Source: Nemertoderma westbladi
Taxonomy: Eukaryota > Xenacoelomorpha > Nemertodermatida > Nemertodermatidae
Assembly: GCA_032718475.1 (NCBI GenBank)
Contig: JAUCBJ010008917.1
Location: forward strand, 1-61,650
Direction of reading: 5' to 3'
DNA: 61,650 bases
This document shows positions 35,484 through 45,968 of this stretch, piece by piece. The stretch's first letter is position 1. Every line of letters begins with the position of its first letter. Below the pieces are notes generated by a model that did not search any database, had not been told where the DNA came from, and saw only the letters and a list, made by a program, of their open reading frames with translations. The translations under genes were made by a program, and so were the position numbers.

Positions 35484-38400
35484 TTAAACGAGAGTCATCA
35501 TTTTTGTTCTAAACTCAATGAATTTCTCCTTTGAAAGAGGCTTTGTCATTATATCTGCAATCATGTTGTTCGATGAGCAGTGTTCTAAAGTAACAAGTTT
35601 TTTATTCACCATATCTCGAACAAAGTGATGTTTTATTTCAATATGTTTAGTTCTCCCATGAAATCGATGATCTTTCGAAAGAGCAATACATCCGTTATTA
35701 TCCTCATATAGTGTGGTAGATTTCCCTTGTTCAAACCCTAAGTCTTTCAAGAGAGTCCTCAACCATACCAGTTCTCTCGTGGCCAAACTCGCTGCTATGT
35801 ATTCAGCTTCTGTAGTACTTTGTGCTACGGTTGATTGTTTTTTACAACTCCATGAGATTAATGAATTGTTTATAAAGAATAAGAACCCTGACATAGGCTT
35901 TCGGTCATAGTTCCGACCCCAGTCGGCATCTACATAACCAACAAGTTTTGCAATATTAACTTTAGATGATACAAATTCCACACCGATGTCTGGTGTCCCT
36001 TTGATGTATCGAAGTATCCTTTTCACAGCTACCCAGTGTTCATTCCCAGGATTAGAACAGAATTGATTAACGCTGCTGAGAGATGCAGCAATGTCTGGTC
36101 GGGTAGCACTTACAATGTAATTTAGAGCGCCTATAGCCGCCTGATAACTTCTTTTGTCAACCGGATCACCCTCATTAGGGGACAAAGTAATACTAGGGTG
36201 AATGGGTGTTGAAACAGAGTTACAATTTTCCATTCCAAAACACTTCAATATATTTTCAAGATAGCTCCTTTGAGATAACTTCATGCTGCCATTACTTCTG
36301 TTTCTGTCAATCTTTATACCTAAACACCATGTGGCTTCGCCAATGTCCTTCATCTGAAATCGCTTTTTCAGTAAATCCTTTTCTCCAATCAGCATAGTAA
36401 TGTCATTAGATGCCATCAATAAGTCGTCAACGTATAGAGCTAAGATCATAAAGTTGTCTCCAATGTGTTTGATGTAAATGCAAGGATCAGAATCCGATTG
36501 TATGTATCCAGATCCCTTAAGGTGATCATCCATTACGTGATACCAACATCGAGAGGCTTGTTTCAATCCATAAATACTCTTGTGAAGTTTACATACCAAG
36601 TTCTCATTTCCTTCCTTGATAAATCCATCTGGTTGTTTCATAAAGATCTCTTCCTCCAGTACACCATTCAGGAAGGCTGTCTCAACATCCATTTGGTGTA
36701 GTTCTAAGTTATACTCATTCACAAGAGCTAGTATTGTACGAATAGAGGTACAGCGTGCAACTGGTGCAAACGTTTCTTGATAATCCAAATTGGGCTGTTG
36801 AGTGAAGCCCTGAGCTACAAGCCGCGCTTTGTAGCGTATGACTTCTCCATTAGAATCTTTCTTTTCTTTAAAAGTCCATTTACTACCAACTACTGTTCTA
36901 CCTTCTGGCAATTCAACTAAAGACCAGGTTTTGTTGTTGGTTAAAGAGTTATATTCATTTTCTATTGCTGATTTCCATTGGTCACTCGAATCACCTTCCA
37001 GTGCTTCATTTATGGTTCTTGGCTCCATGGATACTGAGAAAACCATATTATCAAATTCATCTCCCTCAATCCACTCACCATATCTGTCTGGCAGTTTTCT
37101 AACTCTTGACGACTTCCTCACTTCAGGCACTGTTTTTGATTTGTCATTTACTTTCTCAGTCCTCATTACAGGCTCAGTTTCTAACTTATAATTTAATTTG
37201 TCATTTACTTTCTCAGTCCTCATTTCAGGCTCAGTTTCTAACTTGTAATTTACTTTCCCAGTAACGATTACTGGAGCAACTGGGACCACTATATCATCAA
37301 TAGCAGTATTGTCAAAACACTTTGACTCTATCTCATGTTTGATGTGGGATATACGATCTCCAAAGCTGTGTTCATCGAACCTAACATCACGACTAACAAA
37401 TACACGCCTTGTGTGTGGGTCATATACTCTATAACCTTTCTTTTCACCATCATAACCTACGAAGATGTGTCTCTCACTCTTAGGATCCCACTTCTTTCTT
37501 TTCTGACTTGGGACGTGAACCCATGCATCACACCCAAAGACCTTAAAGTCTGAAACTGATGGTTTTTTGCCATAGAAACATTCATATGGAACTTGATTCG
37601 TAACAGCTTTTGTTAAACATCGATTATTAATATATACAGAAACCAAAACTGATTCAGCCCAGAATGAGATCGGCAGCCCGGCATATTCTATCATAGATCT
37701 ACCTGATTCAACTAAGGTCCTATTCTTTCTCTCTGCAACTCCATTTTGTTGTGGGGAGTATCTTACAGTCACCTGTTTGCGAATGCCCTTCTGCTTCAAG
37801 AAATTGTCAAAATCATTATTTAAATACTCTCCACCATTGTCTAAGCGAATCACTTTAATATTTTTATCTGTCTGTCTCTCAGCCATTTGTATAAATTCAA
37901 CAAATTTCTCCATAACTTCACATTTTTCCTTCATAAAATAGACTCCACAGAACCTTGACTTATCGTCTATGAATGTGACAAAATATCTATTTCCGCCATT
38001 TGATGCCTTTGACATTGGCCCGCAGACATCAGAGTGGACAAGTTCAAGAACATCAGATGCCCTTGAATTACTTGTTTTTGGAAATGGATTTCTTGTCTGC
38101 TTTCCTAGAACACACCCCTCACAAAAGTTCAGTTTGTCCTCAACGTTAATATCTAAGCCATTGACGCAGTCATCTTTAAACATAATTTTTAGTGTCTGTT
38201 CATTAACGTGTCCTAAACGGCGATGCCATATGTCCAAAGTTGATGCAGAATATACAAAGTTCTCATTATTATTTGGAACTTTAATTACAGAACCGTCAAG
38301 TTCGTACTGGTTACCATTTTCTCGTATCTGTGCAATGGCTAGCAGTTTATCATTAAATCTATCGAAAATTTCACATTTTCTCAGGTTAAATATGACACAT

Positions 38401-39581
38401 GAATTGTGTTCAGTAATTCGTTTCACAGATAACAAATTTTGACTCAAATTTGGTACAAACAATACGTTTTCAAATACACAGTTTCCCCTTTTATTAGGAT
38501 TTTCCCACTTTACTTTACCTTTCCCTAATGCCTCAACAGTCTCACCATTTGCCAGATGAACAACCTGAGATTGACTGAATTCGCAATACTCGTCAAAATA
38601 ATCTAATTTACAACACATATGTTGTGTTGCGCCAGAATCAATGAACCATTTAATCGAATTGTCATCACTATTTGTAAGTAATGTAGAAGACCAAAATGTA
38701 CATGAGTCAGTTGAATAAGTTAGGTTCACATTTGATTTAAGGGTTGGTTGTTCTGGAAAATTATTTGATCTACAATATTTTGCTATATGACCAAGTTTAC
38801 CACAGTTAAAACATTTAGCGGGTCTAAAATTTCCACCACTGTAACTATTTCTTTGGTTGCCAAAATTGTTGCCTATATTGTAGTTGCTGTTATTGAATCC
38901 GCGATTCCCACTAAATCCTCGTTGTTGGTGTTGCTGGACACCAGAGACTGATAAGTTTCTAGTGTGGCTCAGCAATGCATCATTTTCTCCATTTTCAGGC
39001 TTTTTGGACTCTATTCTCTTTTGCTCTACCATTAACAGTTTTTGACGGAGGTATTCAAGTGTGAGATTATCATTCATTTCTAGGGTATTAACTAAATTGT
39101 CAAAGGGTTCAGGTAAACTTAGCAGCAACTCCCACACCTGCTCGATTTCTGAAACTTCAGCCCCTATCGCCGCTAATTGAGTTGCCAATTCTTGGTGTTT
39201 ATTTATATGAGATAACATGTCGCCACCATCACACAATCTCGCATTGCGGTATTTCCGTTTAAGGAATATGATGTTTTGCATTGTTCTCATTTCGTACTGT
39301 TTCTTTAATGCGTCCCATGCATCTTTTGCAGTGAGTTTTCCTATAACTAATGGCAACTGAGGGTCACACAGATGTAGGCTAATTTCAGCCCGCGCTTTTG
39401 AATCTCTTTTATTGAATTTTTGAAGTGCCTCTCCACCACTTTCTGGGGCAACTTCTTCACCTATCACGATTTCCCATAAATCTAAAGAAATCAACACCAT
39501 CTGTATTTTATGTTTCCACATAAACCAATTCGTGCCGTTAAATTTATCTGTGCGCAACCCAACTTTATATTCACTAGCCAT
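35484..39581 (-). CDS. Copia Gag-Pol polyprotein, 1365 codons, intact
   Basis: A single frame from ATG 39581 to the stop at 35484. Order: Gag with zinc knuckle CFNCGKLGHIAKYC (about residue 258); aspartic protease FIDSGATQHM (about 310); integrase zinc domain WHRRLGHVN and CEGC (about 452-490); integrase core with D in VHSDVCGP (about 515), D in IRLDNGGEY (about 578) and E in PQQNGVAERKN (about 612). Reverse transcriptase follows, with KARLVAQGFTQ (about 917), QMDVETAFLNG (about 964) and catalytic YVDD (about 1049), then RNase H with YVDADWG, TTEAEYIA and YEDNNG (1217-1294). Integrase before RT is diagnostic of Ty1/copia. A linker segment (NYKLETEPxMRTEKVND) is duplicated between IN and RT. 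All catalytic residues are retained, so the protein could be functional if expressed. Confidence 0.95.
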   Translation of the reverse strand: MASEYKVGLRTDKFNGTNWFMWKHKIQMVLISLDLWEIVIGEEVAPESGGEALQKFNKRDSKARAEISLHLCDPQLPLVIGKLTAKDAWDALKKQYEMRTMQNIIFLKRKYRNARLCDGGDMLSHINKHQELATQLAAIGAEVSEIEQVWELLLSLPEPFDNLVNTLEMNDNLTLEYLRQKLLMVEQKRIESKKPENGENDALLSHTRNLSVSGVQQHQQRGFSGNRGFNNSNYNIGNNFGNQRNSYSGGNFRPAKCFNCGKLGHIAKYCRSNNFPEQPTLKSNVNLTYSTDSCTFWSSTLLTNSDDNSIKWFIDSGATQHMCCKLDYFDEYCEFSQSQVVHLANGETVEALGKGKVKWENPNKRGNCVFENVLFVPNLSQNLLSVKRITEHNSCVIFNLRKCEIFDRFNDKLLAIAQIRENGNQYELDGSVIKVPNNNENFVYSASTLDIWHRRLGHVNEQTLKIMFKDDCVNGLDINVEDKLNFCEGCVLGKQTRNPFPKTSNSRASDVLELVHSDVCGPMSKASNGGNRYFVTFIDDKSRFCGVYFMKEKCEVMEKFVEFIQMAERQTDKNIKVIRLDNGGEYLNNDFDNFLKQKGIRKQVTVRYSPQQNGVAERKNRTLVESGRSMIEYAGLPISFWAESVLVSVYINNRCLTKAVTNQVPYECFYGKKPSVSDFKVFGCDAWVHVPSQKRKKWDPKSERHIFVGYDGEKKGYRVYDPHTRRVFVSRDVRFDEHSFGDRISHIKHEIESKCFDNTAIDDIVVPVAPVIVTGKVNYKLETEPEMRTEKVNDKLNYKLETEPVMRTEKVNDKSKTVPEVRKSSRVRKLPDRYGEWIEGDEFDNMVFSVSMEPRTINEALEGDSSDQWKSAIENEYNSLTNNKTWSLVELPEGRTVVGSKWTFKEKKDSNGEVIRYKARLVAQGFTQQPNLDYQETFAPVARCTSIRTILALVNEYNLELHQMDVETAFLNGVLEEEIFMKQPDGFIKEGNENLVCKLHKSIYGLKQASRCWYHVMDDHLKGSGYIQSDSDPCIYIKHIGDNFMILALYVDDLLMASNDITMLIGEKDLLKKRFQMKDIGEATWCLGIKIDRNRSNGSMKLSQRSYLENILKCFGMENCNSVSTPIHPSITLSPNEGDPVDKRSYQAAIGALNYIVSATRPDIAASLSSVNQFCSNPGNEHWVAVKRILRYIKGTPDIGVEFVSSKVNIAKLVGYVDADWGRNYDRKPMSGFLFFINNSLISWSCKKQSTVAQSTTEAEYIAASLATRELVWLRTLLKDLGFEQGKSTTLYEDNNGCIALSKDHRFHGRTKHIEIKHHFVRDMVNKKLVTLEHCSSNNMIADIMTKPLSKEKFIEFRTKMMTLV

Positions 39582-39885
39582 GGCTGATCGATGTACATTT
39601 ACTTTACTTCAATAAGTGCAGCATATTCCTGCATTCGTTTGCTGATACCGGTATCCAATACTGCAGTCAGTAATAAGCCTACAGTCGGGGTCTCAAAGTG
39701 CATCTGTTCTTTGAGATTTTCTCAAAGAACTAAAAGTGTCTCAAATTTCTAAAAGTGGTCCAAGAAAATGACAAAGTGTCCTCAAAGATTTCAAAGTAGT
39801 ACTGTCAGTCATTTCATACAGTCCTGCCTGAAGCTGGCTATGGTATGGGGTATATTGACTTTGACTATAGGGTAAAATATAAGCA

Positions 39886-40233
39886 ATAAAAACCTCTATA
39901 AAACAATAAATATGCCTCCAAAAAATACTGCAGTAATAAATATTTGTTACTGAAAGTAAGAATTAAACTTACTGCAGTAATAAAAAATTGTCTTTTTCTG
40001 CAGTAACAAATAATTTGTTACTGCAGTAGAAATTTTTATTCAATTATTTATTAATATTGATTACTGCAGTATTAATTTTTATTCAATTATTTATTAATTT
40101 ATTTATATTGATTATTGCAGTAATAAATATTTGTTACTGCAGTAATTGTTATATGTTACTGCAGTAACTAATATTTAATAATACAGCAGTATTTTTTGTA
40201 GGTATTTTTATTGTTTCATAGAGGATTTTATTA
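39886..40233. mobile_element. Small palindromic MITE inside the TA transposon
   Basis: AAAACCTCTATAAAACAATA..CTCCAAAAAATACTGCAG at the left and its imperfect inverse at the right enclose a core with repeated TTACTGCAGTAA palindromes. About 350 bp, no ORF, target duplication unclear. Confidence 0.5.
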
Positions 40234-41172
40234 ATTTATATTTGGACTCTTTAGAGACGCCATAATTGCGGGCTATCGGAATGTGTTGGTATTTGTGTCA
40301 TATACAGTTTGTCTGTTGCCCTATCTATATTAATGTATAGTGCTAAAACTGTACTGTTTAAATTTGTTTAGCCCACGTGAACGTCGAATACCTTTACCAA
40401 TGCATTTCAATGGTCAACCAGCCATACTTTGCCGCACTGTAAATTGTGTTATACAAAGTAAAGAATAACGATAGAGACAGGAATACAGATAAATGATTCA
40501 AGCGCACTAATTGGCTGTTCCCATAGATGTTTTAGGCATTGTTGGTGCGCAATGCATACGGTCAGAGCGTCCGCCCAGTCTGCCAAAATCTATTATGTAA
40601 TCAAATGGTACCACAAGCCAAGCAAAGCATGTGACAGTTCTTTCCGACTCTGCATCTGTTTGTTTGAAGGTCGCCGACCGTGGTGGGTGGGTCGCTACTC
40701 ACTAGCTGTGATTGATAGTTTAAACTTGGTGCCGCTTTGCCAGAAGGCGGTACACATCAATTGAATATGAGGCAAACATTTAAAATATGCTCAAATATAA
40801 ACGCCAGCGGCAGGGGATATTTTAATATCTCTATTAAGCTAAAACAACACAAGATTGTAGCCGTTCTATCGTACTTGAAAGTCGAAAGCCTTTCTTAGTT
40901 TTTAAGAAGGAATTCTCGCGCTCTCGTCAACATAGTTATCATATTAATTAAACAGTTAAGGTAGTACGGTTTGACCTGAGGTGACTAATGAAATGAATAA
41001 CAAATGTTATTACAAGCTTTCTCCCATTCTCCCCTTCCGGTCATTATAATGAAACTGCGTATACACAGAGATACTACAGTGCAGTTTCTCTTATATTAAT
41101 TGTTAATCTGATATTGTATTATGTTATTAAAATAATCAATCTTGTCAAGCATTAATCTTGTTTCACTAATTA

Positions 41173-43083
41173 TAAATTGGAGAGATACGCCTATTCCTAC
41201 TATCGGAAGAGACGGTAACAATACCTGCAATATCCTACTGTAAAGTTTGTAAATCAAATCATAAATCCGACCTTCTCACCAAAACAGTAAACCCCAAGTA
41301 AGCGAATATATTGCAGTATCGATCTCTTTTAACCGGTGAGGCAGAAAACAGTCTACGAGCAGACAAACTTCGATAAAACAAAATCCCGCGCAGCGAATCC
41401 TAAAATCAGGCTGACTCACTGACGGACTAAGAGGCTCGTATACTTTGCCGCGGTGTGATTTATATGGTTGGGCAAAGGGACGCTAGTTAGGTGTAGAGCA
41501 GATTTGGAGATGTCTAACTAGCGAGCAAAGTGCAGTAAGGACGAAAGTTAATTTTATATATTTTGAGGTGTAAATAATTTCTAACGCGCGTGTGTTAATT
41601 CTGAACGGTCAAAGCAGTTTTGCTCCTTCATATATATAATTACTGGGTACGGTGTGCATTTACGAATATTCTAATTTTATAACTTGTAGGTCCAATACTC
41701 ACGAATGATAAGGTTCCTTCCCCTCTTGCGTATTTCCAGGACTCAAATTCAGGCATAAGGTTAATACTACGCCCAGAATTCGGCAATTTTAGGTACCAGG
41801 TCCCTGATACTAAGAAGAGATGTGTTAGTTTACTACTGTAGGCGTACGGGTACTAATAGCTATCCTGGCTCCTATCTAGAATTTTAGTCACCCAGGTAGT
41901 CCGGGTAACTTCCTATTAGGGCGTTGGCGGGGACACGGTAGATGTTAGTATATCCCTGATAGCCTCAATTTATTTTGCGCCTAGCGTAAACTGCCCTACC
42001 GCCTGAACGGTACAATCCCAATTCAGGTGAAAACACAGCAACCCTCTAGCCTACAAGTTCTGATGTAATAGACACTGTTGTACGGCAAATAGTCGCACAC
42101 ACACCTGTACTTAGCAAGAGTTAAGCGTACAGTTTGCTGCACCCTAACCAATGTGTATGCCTTGTACCGGTGTGCCTACGTCCTATCTGCGTACTAGTAT
42201 CTGCTCTCTCTCCTCTCCCCCCCCCCCCCCCGTAGGAATATGAAGGTCTACTGCGGTTTTCCCTGAATCAAGACAGTACAGTCCCTATGATGTAATTTTA
42301 GGCTTGCAGCGTGTCACTACGTCTACCTTTGATCTTTTGGTCTTACACTTAGGTAGCAAGGATCGAACGCTGTCTAACCTTTCAGGCGATGGGCGAATAA
42401 CTTTAAATGGTATTGCGGGTCGTCTCTCGTCTACATTCCTGTGATGTTCCCGTTCATTGCTGCGGCCCGATCTCTAGCTGGCCATCCTGTCCCTGAGTTT
42501 ATTCACCGTAGTGAAACCATAGTAAAACAGAAAGGCTGAGAGAATATTCTGACTTTATTACAGAAGACACAATTATAATACAATGTAATCTGAGAATAAA
42601 CTAAGCACGACAGAATAAATCTGAGAATAGTGAAGTAATTGATAACTAATGAACGAATCGCACCTTTATATACTAAATTTGTGCCGCAATCAATCGAGAA
42701 AATTCTCGATTGTTCTATGAGTTCTAACAAGATTTTAAAGATAGCTTATTGGTCCAGCTAATATATAACTTGCACGACATTGGTTACAATCAAATAACTA
42801 CAGCCTTATTGGTACAGATAAATGCAATTAATTTGTAGCGGTTAATTTAAATGAGTTGAAATTCTGCACAAAAAATAATTCGCACTTACTAGGATTCGAA
42901 CTCGATACCTACTACACTTATAATTTCCAACGCTCTACCAACTGAGCTACTGAACCACCTGACCGATAGATGCATAATAGATAGAACCAATACGAATGAG
43001 AACTCAAAGCAATCTTTACAAAGTTAATTCGAATAAAATAAAATTTTTGAAAATCCACGGCATTTAGGGAATATAATTCTATA
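41173..43083 (-). repeat. BEL-like 3' LTR (1911 bp)
   Basis: Matches 56243-58151 along its whole length. By eye I count about six substitutions, one single-base indel (GCATTTACG versus GCATTTTACG) and a different length of the poly(C) tract near 42214-42231. Contains the tRNA-like segment 42882-42960. The short ORFs inside are not supported as genes. Confidence 0.9.
42882..42960 (-). repeat. tRNA-like A/B-box segment in the 3' LTR
   Basis: The minus strand contains TAGCTCAGTTGGTAGAGC (a consensus D-arm/A box, 42932-42949) and GAGTTCGAATCC (B box, 42892-42903) at tRNA spacing. The anticodon and acceptor stems are poor. The same sequence is in the other LTR. Either an old tRNA-derived SINE was absorbed into the LTR or the LTR acquired a Pol III promoter. 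Confidence 0.65.
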
Positions 43084-43862
43084 CCGCTCCATGAAAACAG
43101 GATATTATCGTGCATAAAATATACGGTTTTCACCAATAATCAATCAAACTATAGAATACTTAGGGCGTACTTACATATTTACAATTAAGTTTCAAACAAT
43201 ACTTCCTTTCTACGTAATGATTCGATACAAAATAATTACAAATTCAAACTTTACGTGTTTAAGGCTTTACTAAGTAAGTACAATATAAATCTAAATTAAA
43301 TTCACCAATATAAATCTATTGCATCTCAATATTGCATAAATTCAAACAATTACAAATACAAATAAATGAAAACAATAAGAAAGGCTCGCGAGTCTTCCAT
43401 CTACTATTGCATCTCAAATATTGCATAAATTCAAGTAATTACAAATACTTTCGTACCTAAATGTAGATTGCATAAGTTTTGGAATAATTACAAATATGAG
43501 TCTTTCTGAGCACAAAATTTTCTGTCTATAAAACTTTCTCTTTTACACTGTAAATACAAATACTGCTTATAAAATATAGTATTCGGAACAATATAAATTA
43601 CATAAGTTCGAAATAATCACGTAAATATAAAATATAAATTCTTACTAAATATAAATCTTACTAACTATAAGTCTTTACTTAAATATAAATATAAACTGCA
43701 TAAGTTTAGAATAATATAAACCTTTGCATCTCAAATATGAAACATAAGTCTTTCAAATATAAGTTCCTTCTAAATATAAACTTTCTAAATTTATATAATT
43801 CAAAATAAATCACAAATCATAAGAAAGGCCCACGAGTCTTCCGTCCACCCTTGCCCTCCCTT
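43084..43862 (-). other. BEL-like element 3' non-coding region with short repeats
   Basis: Very AT-rich, built of degenerate repeats such as GCATCTCAATATTGCATAAA followed by TTCAAACAATTACAAATAC. Two copies of the dispersed motif lie here (43380-43398 and 43824-43842). Immediately inside the LTR, minus ATGGAGCGG (43084-43092) is a weak polypurine-tract candidate. Confidence 0.6.
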
Positions 43863-45968
43863 TTATCGCTTAGTTGATCGAGCCCTGCCGCGTCCTCGAA
43901 AACTGCGCACAGGTGACTTTGCTCGCGATATGGGACTAATGGGGCGAGTCACTGGTTTACTTGGGACGTTGAGAGACGGTGCAACTATTTCCTCGCAAAT
44001 TCGTCTATTTGGCATCCCAAAACCTCGACCAATTCCTCGTGACCGATCAGTTGTCGCTACAGTTGGTAGAACGTCTGGGAACGCATGAGAAGCGGACGAC
44101 GCAGACCCAAGAGTAGCTTGCGCCCCCTGTTGATCAGCTGGTGTATGTCCCGATCCTCCTACTGGTTCTCTTGGAAGTGATACCGTATCCCGAGTAACTC
44201 GAATAGTCGGCTCAACTCCCTTGCGTTCTTCCACATTAATAATTTTCTTCAATTGTTGGCCCACCTTCTGGACCCGTATGATCCTACCCTGCCCGTCCTC
44301 CCGAGGGTGACGTGCAGACGGCGCAACCGGAGTGGCTGGTATATTTGTCGCCTCTAGGACCTCTTCTTCCTCGAATACGCTCGCTCGTATACGTTTATGG
44401 TAAAACGCGGCTCGGTACGCCCATGCGACGGTTAACCAAGCTCCCTTATTCCGCTTTTCGGTTCGGAAACGATCAAATTCACCATACATGATACGATTTA
44501 CGACTTTCTGAAAATTCCACGTGTTCTTGTTATCTGGGTGAATCTGTAACAGATACTCGCGCACTACTCGGAATCCGCTGTCGTGGGGCAAAATATCGAC
44601 AACCTCGATAAGTTCGTCATATTGAGGCATAGCGGAGATGTATCCTTCCGACATCATCGTTTGAGGATTTACCGCCCAAAATCCGAGATGCGCTCTCATC
44701 GGAAACCGTCTTCTCTGTGCCGATACATGTTCGTCGGCCAAATCTTCCCACTCATCAAATAACTTCCTCACAAGTTTTACAGATTCGTGTTCATAAGGTA
44801 TATCTCTCAGTTGGCATTCAGATGCTCGATGTCCCTTTATATTGCAGTAAGTACATTGAGCCATAAATCTCCAGCAAGTATAAAAGGTATGAGACCCTTG
44901 ATCCCCACACCATCCACAGATTAGCTGAGTCGTAGTAATGTGCTTTCCACTGCACTTTGCCATATGATGTCCAGCGACGCCACATTTACTACACATCGTA
45001 TTAGCAGGGTACCACACTCGTTCGTATATAAGATCTCCAATCGGTCGAGCGCTTCCTCCCATACTATAATCGTAATCATCTGGGTCTATGGGTTGGTAGG
45101 TTTCTGAAGGTTGTATACAAACTATAGCATCTGTTGCTTCAAGTTGTCGAATCTCCGTCTGAGATTTCTTCGGGAGGTTCCTTTCTATCTCAAGAAGTTC
45201 CTCTAAAGGATCGTCGGCGATCGTAGTAGTTACGTTGAAATCATCACCGGGGTGACCGATAGGCGCGCGCGTCTGCCGTGATTCATCCGTAATTTCCACA
45301 ATACGTTCTCCTTCATAGGGTAACAATGTAAACATAGATGGTCTTTCGATAAGAGATCCCGCACAGCGAAGATACACGTCTCGAAATATGCTAAATCCTG
45401 CTCGAGTAAAGGCATTACACTGAGCGTCGGAGTTGTAGAAGGGTTCAAGGAATCGTCTAAACACGTCGGTACGAATTCTCCCTTCCATGTAGAACGTATG
45501 ATCTTCTCCGAGACAAAGTGGATGTCTTTTGAGAGTCCGAGACACGATGTCGGCGATTAGGCAAACATTCACTGACGACTCTATCGCTAAATAATATTGT
45601 AAGACTGCTCTTGGAGGTGACGTAATAGCCCAATACACGCATCCTCTCCATTTAAGCTGTGATTCAAACTCACTCATATCTGGAGTATCACCTTCTCCAT
45701 AAGTTTCAATATACTTGTTTCTTTTACCTTCCTTATAATCCCAATTGAATAACAGGTAGGAAATGTATCCAGTTCCAGTCTTCTGAGTATTATACTCACG
45801 AAAATATCCCTGTTCTATAGACCACAGAATAAGAGGTCGAGTGTCGACGTATGGTGTCGGTAGTCGGTCATCGCTGTCCGTCATGCCGGCGAAGTCGCTA
45901 ATTAAATCCTCCCTTACTCCTGATCCAACCTTTACAACAGTTTTATCTAAAATCATGTTTCTTACCAT
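43863..45968 (-). CDS. Unknown zinc-knuckle protein of the BEL-like element (701 codons)
   Basis: ATG at 45968 overlaps the stop of the upstream ORF in ATGGTAA. Not recognised as any known family. It has three consecutive Cys/His knuckles: CSKCGVAGHHMAKC (about residue 325), CGWCGDQGSHTFYTC (about 348, with one extra residue before His) and CTYCNIKGHRASEC (about 370). Its C-terminus is Arg/Gly/Ser-rich (SFRGRGRARSTKR). This suggests an RNA- or DNA-binding protein, perhaps a second nucleocapsid-like product. No signal peptide, membrane span or polymerase motif is visible, so it does not look like an Env although it occupies the env position. The frame is intact over 2.1 kb in a very young element. 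Confidence 0.75.
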   Translation of the reverse strand: MVRNMILDKTVVKVGSGVREDLISDFAGMTDSDDRLPTPYVDTRPLILWSIEQGYFREYNTQKTGTGYISYLLFNWDYKEGKRNKYIETYGEGDTPDMSEFESQLKWRGCVYWAITSPPRAVLQYYLAIESSVNVCLIADIVSRTLKRHPLCLGEDHTFYMEGRIRTDVFRRFLEPFYNSDAQCNAFTRAGFSIFRDVYLRCAGSLIERPSMFTLLPYEGERIVEITDESRQTRAPIGHPGDDFNVTTTIADDPLEELLEIERNLPKKSQTEIRQLEATDAIVCIQPSETYQPIDPDDYDYSMGGSARPIGDLIYERVWYPANTMCSKCGVAGHHMAKCSGKHITTTQLICGWCGDQGSHTFYTCWRFMAQCTYCNIKGHRASECQLRDIPYEHESVKLVRKLFDEWEDLADEHVSAQRRRFPMRAHLGFWAVNPQTMMSEGYISAMPQYDELIEVVDILPHDSGFRVVREYLLQIHPDNKNTWNFQKVVNRIMYGEFDRFRTEKRNKGAWLTVAWAYRAAFYHKRIRASVFEEEEVLEATNIPATPVAPSARHPREDGQGRIIRVQKVGQQLKKIINVEERKGVEPTIRVTRDTVSLPREPVGGSGHTPADQQGAQATLGSASSASHAFPDVLPTVATTDRSRGIGRGFGMPNRRICEEIVAPSLNVPSKPVTRPISPISRAKSPVRSFRGRGRARSTKR

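Noticed and set aside
42503-42730. 75-codon ORF present in both LTRs
   Set aside because: Duplicated only because it lies in the LTR; no recognisable motif and short.
42882-42960. Functional tRNA gene in the LTR
   Set aside because: A and B boxes are good but the anticodon and acceptor stems do not pair, and the sequence is simply part of both LTRs.
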